From an uncultured Verrucomicrobiae bacterium (GTDB taxonomy: Bacteria; Verrucomicrobiota; Verrucomicrobiia; Limisphaerales; J093), in NCBI GenBank assembly GCA_937946835.1, contig CALFAV010000054.1, positions 1-40,422 of the forward strand: 40,422 bases of DNA, read 5' to 3'. Below the pieces are notes generated by a model, which was given only the letters and a program-made list of their open reading frames with translations, was not told the DNA's origin and did not search any database. The position numbers were made by a program, and so were the translations under genes. Position 1 is the stretch's first letter. Each line of letters opens with the position of its first letter. Below, one piece after another: positions 1-8,378 of this stretch.

Positions 1-16
1 GGCCGGGCCGGGTGAT

Positions 17-3000
17 TTACGGCGCCACCAGCCGGTAAAACCGCGTCGGCTCGCCGGGGTTGAGCTGGACCCAGAACTCGAGGTCCCCGGTCTGCGTGGG
101 CAAGATGTTGGTCAGCACTTCCCAGGTCCCTTCGCCCAGCACCGGGCGGCTTTCGAGCCGGTAGGCGCGACCCGCCACGGCGTTGAAAGTGAGGTAAAGC
201 CGGGGGCCGGCGACACGCGCCGTCATCAGGCGCACGGTGAACTCTCGCGGCGAAGTGCCGACCTGGAACTCGCGCCGGTTGCTCAGGCCATCGCCATCCG
301 GGTCACCGTCGGCCCCGTCGTCCCCGAGCGCCGAGTCCGGATTCAGTCCGTGGCGCAGCTCCCAATCGTCGGGCAGGCCGTCGCCGTCGCTGTCCGTCTC
401 CGGCGGCGGGGTGGGGCGACCGGGCGAGGGTCGGGCGGCGCGCCAGTTCAACGGCTCGTTGCCGTAGGCCAGGGCGTTGAGGCGCTGCAGCGAGAGCCCC
501 GTGCCGGCGGCCCCCGCGGGCCAGGGTGCGGCGGGCCGGTAATGCACGGCCTCCACCAGCAACTGCGGCACAAAGCCGGCGTCCGGGTGCGGCGGCAGTT
601 GCGGCGTGTCCGGCCGATACAGGCTCAGGCGCTCGCCCTCGTTGGCCAGCCGGCCGCTGAACGGGCCGAACACCGGCGTGGTGTCCGGCAGCTTGTAGCG
701 GCTGCGAAACGCCGCCAGGGCCGGGGCGTTGGTGACCGGGTTGAAGTTCACCAGCACCACGAAGCCGCCGGCGGGTACGCTCACCCCGCCCGGGAAGGTG
801 AATCGGATGCCGTCGGCGAGCTGCCAGGTGTTGGTGGGGTAATTCACGTCGTACAAGGCCACCGGCGCGGGGCCGGGATTGTGCAGTTCCACAAATTCCT
901 CCTCCGGCACCTCGCTCGCCTCCCCACCCTGCCAGGCCACCGGTTGGAACAGGATTTCCGTAATGACCAGCGGCCCCACGCGCGGCGCGGCGTTGGGCCG
1001 ACCCGTGCCCAGGCGGAACTGCGCGACGCTGGCGGGCCGGTCCATGCCAAAGGTCCGCTCGCTCAGCGGCACAAAATCCACCCCGACGCTGGTGAGCACA
1101 CGGCCCCAGGAAACGCCGTTTTCCGCGGCGCCGAAGCGGGCGAAGGCCCGCCACCCGGTGAATTCGCCCGCGGCGTCCACGGCCGAGAGGTACACCTCGT
1201 CGCCGTGCGCCGCGTTGAGCGTGAAGGCGGCCTCGCCCAGGGCCGGGGCGTTGAACTGGCCTTCGTAAAAGACGCGGTACCCGCCGGCGGGCAAGATCGT
1301 GCCGGCGGGCAGGCGGTACTTGCGCCAGTGGGCCGCGCTGTTGCTCAGGTACCAACCGCTCAGGTCCACCGGCAACGGGCCGGGGTTGTACACCTCGATG
1401 GCGTCCTCCAACGGCGGGTCGGTGTGGCTGAGCACCTCGTTGATGACCACCGACGCCAGGGGCAGATAGTTCGGCGCACCGGGCGAGGCGGTGTCCGGGA
1501 AACGGACCACGTTCGTGCCGCCGTCCGGGAAACGGCCCTCGCTGACCTCGGGCGTCTGGACCAGCAGGTCCACCGAATCCACCAGCCCGCTGAACGGATT
1601 GTAGAGGCGCAACGTCTCGCCCAGGCCGTCCAACCGGAACCCCACGTGGTCCGGGCCGGCGTTGGTGTTGCCGTCGGCGATCCACACCGCGTGGCCGCGG
1701 GGAGCCAGGAAAGTCAGCGGGCGAATGACGTGGTTGGTCTGGCCGGCGGTCGAGGGATCGTCACTGAGCCGGAACCGGCCCAGGTCCACGGGCAGGGATT
1801 CGGGATTGTACACCTCGAACCAGTCATCCCCGGCGGTCAGTGCCAGCCATTCGTTCAGGCGCACGGCCTCGGCGTTGCCCAGCGCGGCCGGGGGGGCGTT
1901 GCTGGCGCCGGGCGTGGGCGCGGCCAGCAGTTGCCAGGTGCCCGCGTGCCGGCCGATGGCCTGGTCGGCCAGGGCGAAGCCAAACTCCACCGCGTCGAGC
2001 AACCGGCCGTTGGGATCGAACAGGTACACCTCCGTGCCCTCGTTGCGCAGCGCGCGCCCCGTGTTCAACGGCGGGGTCGCGGTGGTGGAAGCGGGCCGCG
2101 AGCCGTCGCAATCCACCACCAGGTGCCCGCCGGCGAGCAGCGTCACACCGGCGGGGAAGGTCCACTGTCCGGGGCGCGCTCTGCCCAGGCTGAGGCTGTA
2201 GCCGGTCAGGTTCACCGCGTTGGTGTCGAGGTTGACCAGTTCGATCCAATCGGCGGGGGCCGCGGCGCCGGGCCGGGTAAACCGTTCGGCCCGCGCCAGC
2301 ACCTCGTTGAGCAACAGCGTGGTGTTGGTGTGCACGTAATTGGGCGCCCCCGGACTGGCCGAGCCGGGGAACTGGGTCAGACCGCCGGTGCCGTCGGGCA
2401 ACAGGCCGGAGGAAACGCCCTCGAGCGCGTTTTTGTAGCTCAGGCGCTGGAGCTCGTTCCCGACCGGGTCGTACAGCACCAGCGTGTCACCGGCGGCCGG
2501 GAGCCGGAAGTCCAGGTGGTCCGGGCCCGGGTTGCCGTCGGCTCGCAGCACCCCGAAGCCCTCCGGTGCCAGAAACGAGAGCGAGAGGATTTGTTGCAGG
2601 GCGTTGCTGGTGCCGATCCACAGCCCGCGCAGGGCCGCGGGTAGGGCCGGGTCGCGGTTGAAAAACTCGATCCAGTCGTCCTCGCCGGCCGGCGCATTGG
2701 CGAGGAATTCGTTGATGACCACGCGCTCGGCCGGAGCCAGCGCGGCCGGCTCGTTCGGGGCCAGCGGCGTCAGCTCGGTCAACTGCCAGGCCGCCGCCGG
2801 ACCCACGCGCCCCACACTGAAGCCCTCGGGTTGCAGGCCGTAAGTGACGGCGTCCACGCGCCGGCCCCGGGGGTCGAGCAGGCGCAGGGTTTCGCCGGTG
2901 CGTTTGAGGCCGAAGGGCGCGCGCCATCCGGCGGGGGTGTTGCCGGAGTCGCACCACACGCGCAGGTAACCGCCGCCGGCCAGCACGGTGTTGGCCGGGA

Positions 3001-6000
3001 AGGTGAACTTGTTGGTGCTGTCGCCGGCGAGTTGCCAGCCGGCCAGGTTGACGGCGAGAGACCCGGGGTTGAACAGCTCGACCCAGTCCGGGTTTTGCCG
3101 GTCCGTGCCGACGGCGAAGATTTCGTTCAGGCGAACGGCCGGTGGGGCCGGGGTCGAGTTGGGGGCGCCGGGAGTGCCACCGGTGACGGCGCTGGCGTGC
3201 CAGTTGGCCGGGTCGTCCGGGTCGCCGGTCGGGTCGGTGATTTCCAGCGAGAAACCGTCGCCGTCCGGCTCGGGCGGCCAGGCGCCTTCGTCATCGTACT
3301 CGACCGAGGCGACCACGCGGCCCACACGGTCCAGCAGGGCCAACCGTTCGCCGCCGTTGGCCAGCGCGCCCTTGAACCAGCCGGCCACGGGCACGCCCGG
3401 ATAGCGGGTGGCAAAGGCGTTGGTGTTCGCCGCGTTGGCCAGCACCAGCCGCGCGCCGGCGGCCAGGGGTGGGAACGGTTCGGGGAAGCGGAACTCGACG
3501 CCCTCGAGGCGGAAGCCGCTCAGGTCCACCGGCGCGCCGCCCAGGTTGGCCAGTTCGATGAACTCGTAGGCGTCCCCACCGGGCGGGTTGTACATGATCT
3601 CGGTGAAGCGCACCGGCAGGCCCAGGGACTCGATCTGGTAGGCGGCGGCGGTGGCCGCGCTCCACTCTGCACCGTCCAGCGAGCGGGCGGTGATCACCAC
3701 GTCGTGGGTGAGGATCGGCGGGCGGGCGGGGTCGTAGGCGCGCGCGTCCGGGGCCACGGCGCCGGTGAACATCACGCGCGGGTCGGCGCCGTTGGTGGTG
3801 TACCAGATGGTGCCGCGGAGATTGGTCATGGTCAGCGCGTACCCGGCGGGGGCGCGTCCGGCGGGCAGCCCGAAGACGGGGGCATTGGTCGAGGCCAGCA
3901 GGCCGGCCCGGAGGAGGTGGTCGAGCACGTAGCGGCGGCGCTGGGGAATCCAGGTGGTGCCGATGCGGTCGTTGAAGCCGCTGATGGTGCCGTTGAGCCG
4001 GGCCTTGATGGTGTTGTAGCGGGCGCGGATGCGGGCGTCGGTGAGGGCGCCGTCGTTGAAGAAGTGTTTGTGGGCGCGGTCGGCGAACAGCAGCTTGAAC
4101 TCGGGGACCACCTTCAGGGCGTTAAACATCCGGGCAATGTCCGCCGTGCCCCAGGGCGGGGAGGTGGTGGACAGTTGGTTGGCGATGGTGTTCCAAGACG
4201 GTGAGTGCCCCTGCAGGCCGAAGGCCCACTCGGCGTCCCAGACGTAGAAGCGGAAGGGCGCGTCGGGCACGCGCTCGCGGGCCACGCGCCAGTTGTTGTG
4301 GGGCCAGTCGTCGTTGTCCGCGTAGATGAGCGGGCAGAGGTAGTCCACGAAATTGGTCAGGTCCAGCCGGCGGGCCAGCTCGAGGTAATTGGCCGGCACG
4401 GTGAGGTCGCGGGTGGCGACAAAGTTGCGCAGGTTGTTCCAGGCCGTGGCGTCGCCCTCGCGGACCTCGCCCATCTGGGCGATGAAGTCCCAGCGCTCGC
4501 CCCCGCCGTGGTAGGCGCGCAGGAAGTCCACATCAATGCGTTCGCAGGGGTTGTAGTAGCCCTTGTACACGCCGTTGAGGAACAGGTTCACAAACGTGCC
4601 CACCGCCGCCGGCTGGCCCACGTCGCGCGCCAGTCCGCGCACCACTTCGTCGGTGATGAACGGATTGGAGGGGTCGTTCATCCCGGCGCGGAGCACGATG
4701 GTGTCGAAGGACTCCTGCGTCGTGTCCGGGAACAGGCGGCGGTTGAGCCGGCCCTGACCGTACTCGCCGCGGAAGTACAGGCGGAAGGAGTACTTGTTGA
4801 AGGGCAACTGCCCGGAACGGTAGTTGTAATTGCCGCGCACGTAGTCCCCGCCCTGCACGCGCAGGCCGCAATCCACCTGGAAGCCGCCGTTGTCCGCGGG
4901 ATCAATCCACTCGACCGACACCGGCCGTTCCCAGGCCGGGCCGCGGTAGCGCGGGTTGGGCGGCTCCATGATGCCCCTGGCGCCGTAGAGGTGGTTGGAG
5001 GCGGTCACCAGGCTCAACGCGGGCAGCCGCAGGCGCAACGCCGGCTGGTTCATCAGGTAGGTGTGGGTGACGATGCGCGAGGGCAGGGCGTTGGTCTTGA
5101 ACGCCGCGGCCCGGATCATCCGCGTGCCAGTGATGGGAATCGGCTCGGTGTACACCAGGCCGTTGGTCAAGGAGGGCGGACTGCCGTCGCTCGTGTACCG
5201 GATGCTCGCCCCCGGCGTGGGGCAGTGCAGCGACAGGTTGAACGGGCGGCTGAAGAAGCCGCGTTGGGCGCTGAAATGCACCTCCGCCACCGCGCCGGTG
5301 ATGGTGCTGGTGGGGTTGCGCGCCCCGGGCGTGGCCGGGAAGAAATATCTCCAGGCCCCGTCGCCGCGCTCCCGGCCGTACGAGTAGTCCGGTCCCTGCG
5401 CGGGGTACTCGACCTCGCTGACCGCCGGGCGCGGCAGTTCCGGGCCGAACAGGCCCACGTAGCCGCCGTTGGGGTTGAGCTTGAAATTGGTGTGCAACCG
5501 GCCGCCGGGGGCGGTTGGCTTGCGGTCCTTGCCCGAGGCAAAGACCACCAGGTAACCACCCGCCGGCAGCTCCACCGCGGGAAACACCCAGGCCCCCGGC
5601 TCGTCCCGCTTCCGGCTCAGCGACCAGCCCAGCAGGTTCACCGGCGCGGTGCCGGCGTTGTAAATCTCGATCCAGTCCTCGGGGTCGGCGTCCTCGTCAC
5701 GATACGCCGTGAAATTCTCGGCCATGAATTCGGTGATCCGCAGCGCGGGCGGCGCGGCCGCCGGGTCCACGGTGTATTCCCAACCGCTGCCGCTGAAGGG
5801 ATGCGGCTGGAGCAAGTCACTGCTGATGCCGTGACCGGGTTGCCAGTCCACCCGCGCCGGGCCGGCTGGTGCAGCCCCGGCGGGAAACTCAAACAAGTAC
5901 GGCCCCGCACCGATCCCGGTGACGTTCGTGGCGGCCACGCCGTTGATCCGCAGGTCTGCGGCGTCCACGCCCACCACCGGCTTGTTGAAGCTCACCTCGA

Positions 6001-6961
6001 TCTGCCGCAGCGCGCGCACGGTCAACCCGGCCGGCGGCTGGCGGAACACCACTGACGGCCCCTCCGGGTCCAGCAGTTCGTACATCCAGGCCGAGCCGGC
6101 GGCGGCGGGGTCAAACCGCTGCGGCGGCGTCTCCAGGTCCTGAATCGTCTGCAGCGGGCTCCAGCGAATCTGCACCGGCCCGGGGGGTGGTGGCGGGAAC
6201 GTGAAGGTGTAGGTGCGACCGCTGCCCGTGACGTTCGCGGCCGGCCGGTCGTTGATCAGAAAATGCTCCGCCGCCACGCCGGTGACCGGTTCGCTGAAGG
6301 TCACCGTGATTTGCGTCAGCGCCGTGACCAGGCCGGGCTCGGGTACGACCCCCACGACGCTGGGCGCGCCCGCGATCCGGTACGTGGCCGTGAGTTGCGC
6401 GTCGAACACCAGGTCGCTGCTGCCCAGACTCACGTTGAAGACCTGCACGGCCAGCACGTTCACTCCCGGCACCAGCAGGGTTTCGGGGTTGGCCACGGCG
6501 AAGACCTGGTAGCCCACCGGCTCGGGCGCGTTTTCGCTGGCAAAGGCGTTGTAAACCGGCTCGCCGACCGGCGCGCGCAGGGCGGCCACCGGCTGGCCGT
6601 TGATCCAGGCCAGAAAGCCGTCGTCGCAAACCGCGCTCAACTCCAGCGTCTCGACCAGTCCCGGGTTGGCCACGGTAAACGCGCGCCGCAGGTACAGGGT
6701 CGAGTACCGATTTTGCATGTCCGTGAGCGGTGTGCCCCCGGCAAACGCCGCCTCGCCGTAGGCAAAGGGCGCCGCCCCGCTGCTCCAGCCGGTCTCGGCG
6801 AAACCCGGGCCGCGCCAGGCGGCGAGGTTGGCCGGGGACGGCTCGGCCGTCCCTTTGAAGTAACGCCAGGCCGAGTTGGTGGTGACCAGGTAATCCACCT
6901 CCTGGGCCTGGAGGAAAACGCTGGCGGCCAGGGCCAGCCCCGCGGGCAAATGGCGATTCAT
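17..6961 (-). CDS. Giant secreted surface protein with CotH kinase-like and eight lamin-tail domains
   Basis: About 2314 residues, probably secreted; role unknown, perhaps surface attachment or polymer binding. I chose the ATG at 6961 because it is followed directly by a short signal peptide (MNRHLPAGLALAASVFLQAQ); in-frame ATGs at 6988 and 7018 only add residues in front of it. Numbering from 7018, the order is: a beta-rich N-terminal region (40-200), two bacterial Ig-like repeats (about 215-415), lamin-tail domain 1 (about 428-520), a chitobiase C-terminal-like domain (about 580-650), a CotH kinase-like region (about 680-1000, with YVWDAEWAFG resembling a metal-binding DFG-like motif), then seven further lamin-tail domains (about 1134-2130). 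Near 2206-2245 there are Asp/Gly-rich calcium-binding repeats (DSDGDGLPDDWE) and then a small beta domain ending in FYRLVAP. Domain calls come from recognisable repeats such as NEVLxxxxxxxxDxIEVYNPG. This architecture is common in Verrucomicrobiota and Planctomycetota. The gene stands alone on the minus strand. Confidence 0.85.
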   Translation of the reverse strand: MNRHLPAGLALAASVFLQAQEVDYLVTTNSAWRYFKGTAEPSPANLAAWRGPGFAETGWSSGAAPFAYGEAAFAGGTPLTDMQNRYSTLYLRRAFTVANPGLVETLELSAVCDDGFLAWINGQPVAALRAPVGEPVYNAFASENAPEPVGYQVFAVANPETLLVPGVNVLAVQVFNVSLGSSDLVFDAQLTATYRIAGAPSVVGVVPEPGLVTALTQITVTFSEPVTGVAAEHFLINDRPAANVTGSGRTYTFTFPPPPPGPVQIRWSPLQTIQDLETPPQRFDPAAAGSAWMYELLDPEGPSVVFRQPPAGLTVRALRQIEVSFNKPVVGVDAADLRINGVAATNVTGIGAGPYLFEFPAGAAPAGPARVDWQPGHGISSDLLQPHPFSGSGWEYTVDPAAAPPALRITEFMAENFTAYRDEDADPEDWIEIYNAGTAPVNLLGWSLSRKRDEPGAWVFPAVELPAGGYLVVFASGKDRKPTAPGGRLHTNFKLNPNGGYVGLFGPELPRPAVSEVEYPAQGPDYSYGRERGDGAWRYFFPATPGARNPTSTITGAVAEVHFSAQRGFFSRPFNLSLHCPTPGASIRYTSDGSPPSLTNGLVYTEPIPITGTRMIRAAAFKTNALPSRIVTHTYLMNQPALRLRLPALSLVTASNHLYGARGIMEPPNPRYRGPAWERPVSVEWIDPADNGGFQVDCGLRVQGGDYVRGNYNYRSGQLPFNKYSFRLYFRGEYGQGRLNRRLFPDTTQESFDTIVLRAGMNDPSNPFITDEVVRGLARDVGQPAAVGTFVNLFLNGVYKGYYNPCERIDVDFLRAYHGGGERWDFIAQMGEVREGDATAWNNLRNFVATRDLTVPANYLELARRLDLTNFVDYLCPLIYADNDDWPHNNWRVARERVPDAPFRFYVWDAEWAFGLQGHSPSWNTIANQLSTTSPPWGTADIARMFNALKVVPEFKLLFADRAHKHFFNDGALTDARIRARYNTIKARLNGTISGFNDRIGTTWIPQRRRYVLDHLLRAGLLASTNAPVFGLPAGRAPAGYALTMTNLRGTIWYTTNGADPRVMFTGAVAPDARAYDPARPPILTHDVVITARSLDGAEWSAATAAAYQIESLGLPVRFTEIMYNPPGGDAYEFIELANLGGAPVDLSGFRLEGVEFRFPEPFPPLAAGARLVLANAANTNAFATRYPGVPVAGWFKGALANGGERLALLDRVGRVVASVEYDDEGAWPPEPDGDGFSLEITDPTGDPDDPANWHASAVTGGTPGAPNSTPAPPAVRLNEIFAVGTDRQNPDWVELFNPGSLAVNLAGWQLAGDSTNKFTFPANTVLAGGGYLRVWCDSGNTPAGWRAPFGLKRTGETLRLLDPRGRRVDAVTYGLQPEGFSVGRVGPAAAWQLTELTPLAPNEPAALAPAERVVINEFLANAPAGEDDWIEFFNRDPALPAALRGLWIGTSNALQQILSLSFLAPEGFGVLRADGNPGPDHLDFRLPAAGDTLVLYDPVGNELQRLSYKNALEGVSSGLLPDGTGGLTQFPGSASPGAPNYVHTNTTLLLNEVLARAERFTRPGAAAPADWIELVNLDTNAVNLTGYSLSLGRARPGQWTFPAGVTLLAGGHLVVDCDGSRPASTTATPPLNTGRALRNEGTEVYLFDPNGRLLDAVEFGFALADQAIGRHAGTWQLLAAPTPGASNAPPAALGNAEAVRLNEWLALTAGDDWFEVYNPESLPVDLGRFRLSDDPSTAGQTNHVIRPLTFLAPRGHAVWIADGNTNAGPDHVGFRLDGLGETLRLYNPFSGLVDSVDLLVQTPEVSEGRFPDGGTNVVRFPDTASPGAPNYLPLASVVINEVLSHTDPPLEDAIEVYNPGPLPVDLSGWYLSNSAAHWRKYRLPAGTILPAGGYRVFYEGQFNAPALGEAAFTLNAAHGDEVYLSAVDAAGEFTGWRAFARFGAAENGVSWGRVLTSVGVDFVPLSERTFGMDRPASVAQFRLGTGRPNAAPRVGPLVITEILFQPVAWQGGEASEVPEEEFVELHNPGPAPVALYDVNYPTNTWQLADGIRFTFPGGVSVPAGGFVVLVNFNPVTNAPALAAFRSRYKLPDTTPVFGPFSGRLANEGERLSLYRPDTPQLPPHPDAGFVPQLLVEAVHYRPAAPWPAGAAGTGLSLQRLNALAYGNEPLNWRAARPSPGRPTPPPETDSDGDGLPDDWELRHGLNPDSALGDDGADGDPDGDGLSNRREFQVGTSPREFTVRLMTARVAGPRLYLTFNAVAGRAYRLESRPVLGEGTWEVLTNILPTQTGDLEFWVQLNPGEPTRFYRLVAP

Positions 6962-7223
6962 GAACGTGTTGGCGACGACGGTAGTCATTGGCGGCAGCGG
7001 CTCAATCGGAAAAGCCACGGCCCGGGTGTGTGTGGGGCCCGTTCGAGAATTTCATCTCCCGTTTTTAGCAATGCCCGTGCCGGACAGTCGGGAGGGCGGT
7101 GGCAGAAGAGATGTGCCGCGCCGGCGGTTCCCAAAGCCGCGAAATTGCAACCGCGCCGTTCGAATCCCCCCTGTCCGCTGTCCCGATGTCGGCCGGATGA
7201 TCCTCCCGGGCGGCGGCTGTCCC

Positions 7224-7240
7224 GGGCGGAAAGACCGCCC
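7224..7240 (-). terminator. GC hairpin just after the DUF1080 stop codon
   Basis: GGGCGG and CCGCCC pair around a 5-nt loop, 3 nt beyond the stop codon of the minus-strand DUF1080 gene. There is no T-rich tail, so intrinsic termination is not certain. The hairpin resembles the GGGCGG/CCGCCC module of the repeats near 8.2 and 14.2 kb and may be a worn copy of it. Confidence 0.3.
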
Positions 7241-7243
7241 GAT

Positions 7244-7963
7244 TCAGAACTCCCGGATTTTCAGGTTGCGGAACCACACCTCGCCCCCGTGGTCCTGCAA
7301 CAAAATGTGGCCGCGGACCTTCTCTCCAAAGCCGGGCACGTCCCGGAACTTGCTCGCCGCCACCGCGGCTTTCAGCGCCGCACTGCCCAACTCGTACTCG
7401 AGGACCTTCTCCCCGTTGAGCCAGTGCTCGACCCGGGTGCCGCGAACCAGGATGCGCGATTCGTTGAACTCGCCCGGCGGGCGCAGCCGCACGGGCGTGC
7501 GGGTGGGCCACACGTCATAAAAGCTGCCGGTAACATGCTTGGTGGGCTCGGCCACCGCCTCAGGGTGTTGGGGCGCCACCAGTTGGTACTCGTGGCCCAG
7601 GGCGCTGGCGCGGGTCTCGGTGACGAAGTACTTCACCCCGCTGTTGGCCCCGGGCGCCAGACGCCACTCCCACACCAGCTCGAAGTCCCCGAAGCTGGCG
7701 TCGGTGATGATGTCGCCCCCGCCGCCGCGGGCCAGGTGTTTGAGACAGCCGTTCTCGACCACCCAGCCCTTTTCGGGGAAGGTGCTCTTTTTGAAACTGC
7801 GCCAGCCGCGGGTGCTCTGCCCGTCAAACAACAACCGCCACCCGGCGGCCCGCTCCGCCGCGGTCAGTTCATTCACGCCGGCCGCGACCCGGATCGGGAA
7901 AACGGCGCAGCCGACGCAAAGCAGGCCCAACCGCAGACCGGTGGGAAGGACGGGAAACTTCAT
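7244..7963 (-). CDS. DUF1080 (3-keto-disaccharide hydrolase-like) secreted protein
   Basis: 239 residues. The ATG at 7963 is chosen because it gives a signal peptide (MKFPVLPTGLRLGLLCVGCAV) directly before the mature domain; the frame stays open upstream only through repeat DNA. The DUF1080 hallmarks are an early GWRLLFDGQSTRGWRSF, a central DFELVWEWRLAPGANSGVKY, and a late HILLQDHGGEVWFRNLKIREF. This is the concanavalin-like fold that is heavily expanded in Verrucomicrobiota and Planctomycetota; some members act on 3-keto-glycosides. The substrate cannot be read from the sequence. It is probably periplasmic. It is separated from the giant gene by about 280 bp and from the next gene by a repeat block, so it is probably monocistronic. 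Confidence 0.85.
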   Translation of the reverse strand: MKFPVLPTGLRLGLLCVGCAVFPIRVAAGVNELTAAERAAGWRLLFDGQSTRGWRSFKKSTFPEKGWVVENGCLKHLARGGGGDIITDASFGDFELVWEWRLAPGANSGVKYFVTETRASALGHEYQLVAPQHPEAVAEPTKHVTGSFYDVWPTRTPVRLRPPGEFNESRILVRGTRVEHWLNGEKVLEYELGSAALKAAVAASKFRDVPGFGEKVRGHILLQDHGGEVWFRNLKIREF

Positions 7964-8071
7964 CGCGCGCGATGTAACGCGCGGCCGGGCGCCGGTCAAG
8001 CCGGGGGCGGCGGTCCTCTTGGTGGCTGGCTGTGAAGGGCGGCTTCCGGTCGCCCGAAATCGGCCGCAGAA

Positions 8072-8331
8072 GTAGCGCCGACTTCCAGTCGGCCGCCTGC
8101 CTGCCGCGCTTCGCTCGGCGCAGGCAGGGAGCGCGGGTTTCCAACCCGCCAACGGCTGCGCGCGCCTCCCGCCCGCCGGCTGGCAGCCGGCGCTCCGGCG
8201 TGGCGGCAACCGTCCCGGTTGCCGTAGAGGGCGGCAGCTTGCCGCCCGGATCAGCGGCGCCGGCGCCGCGGCGCCCCACCCGCCCGGGCCGCGCCGCGGC
8301 ACGGCCCGGGCGGACTGGAAGCCGGCGCTCC
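8072..8331. repeat. Block of palindromic repeats between DUF1080 and the phosphohexomutase
   Basis: This fills most of the gene-free stretch 7964-8378. From the left: a half element (GTAGCGC at 8072, then CCGACT-TCC-AGTCGG to 8093), a GC-rich hairpin near 8098-8127, a 69-bp mini-element (8128-8196), a diverged copy (8174-8256) of the 85-bp repeat found at 14183 and 14376, a perfect 12-bp stem (8280-8291 with 8302-8313), and a right-end hairpin ending GCGCTCC at 8325-8331 with GGA at 8317-8319. No open frame here looks like a gene. I see no convincing promoter for the phosphohexomutase, although it must lie here or in the stretch just beyond. Confidence 0.8.
8128..8196. repeat. 69-bp mini palindromic element
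   Basis: It begins GGAGCGC and ends GCGCTCC. The left hairpin is GGGTT-TCC-AACCC and the right hairpin is GCCGGCT-GGC-AGCCGGC. Both loops sit exactly 12-14 nt from their own end, as in the 133-bp units, but the two inner hairpins are missing. Confidence 0.7.
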
Positions 8332-8378
8332 CGAGCCTTGAGATTGACAAAGCGGTGCGCCGTTCCGAACGATGCGGC

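Noticed and set aside
350..2644. Long plus-strand open frame of 764 codons opposite the giant gene
   Set aside because: It is rich in Arg, Gly, Gln and His with no recognisable domain or signal peptide, as expected for an antisense shadow in GC-rich DNA; the minus-strand frame has clear domains.
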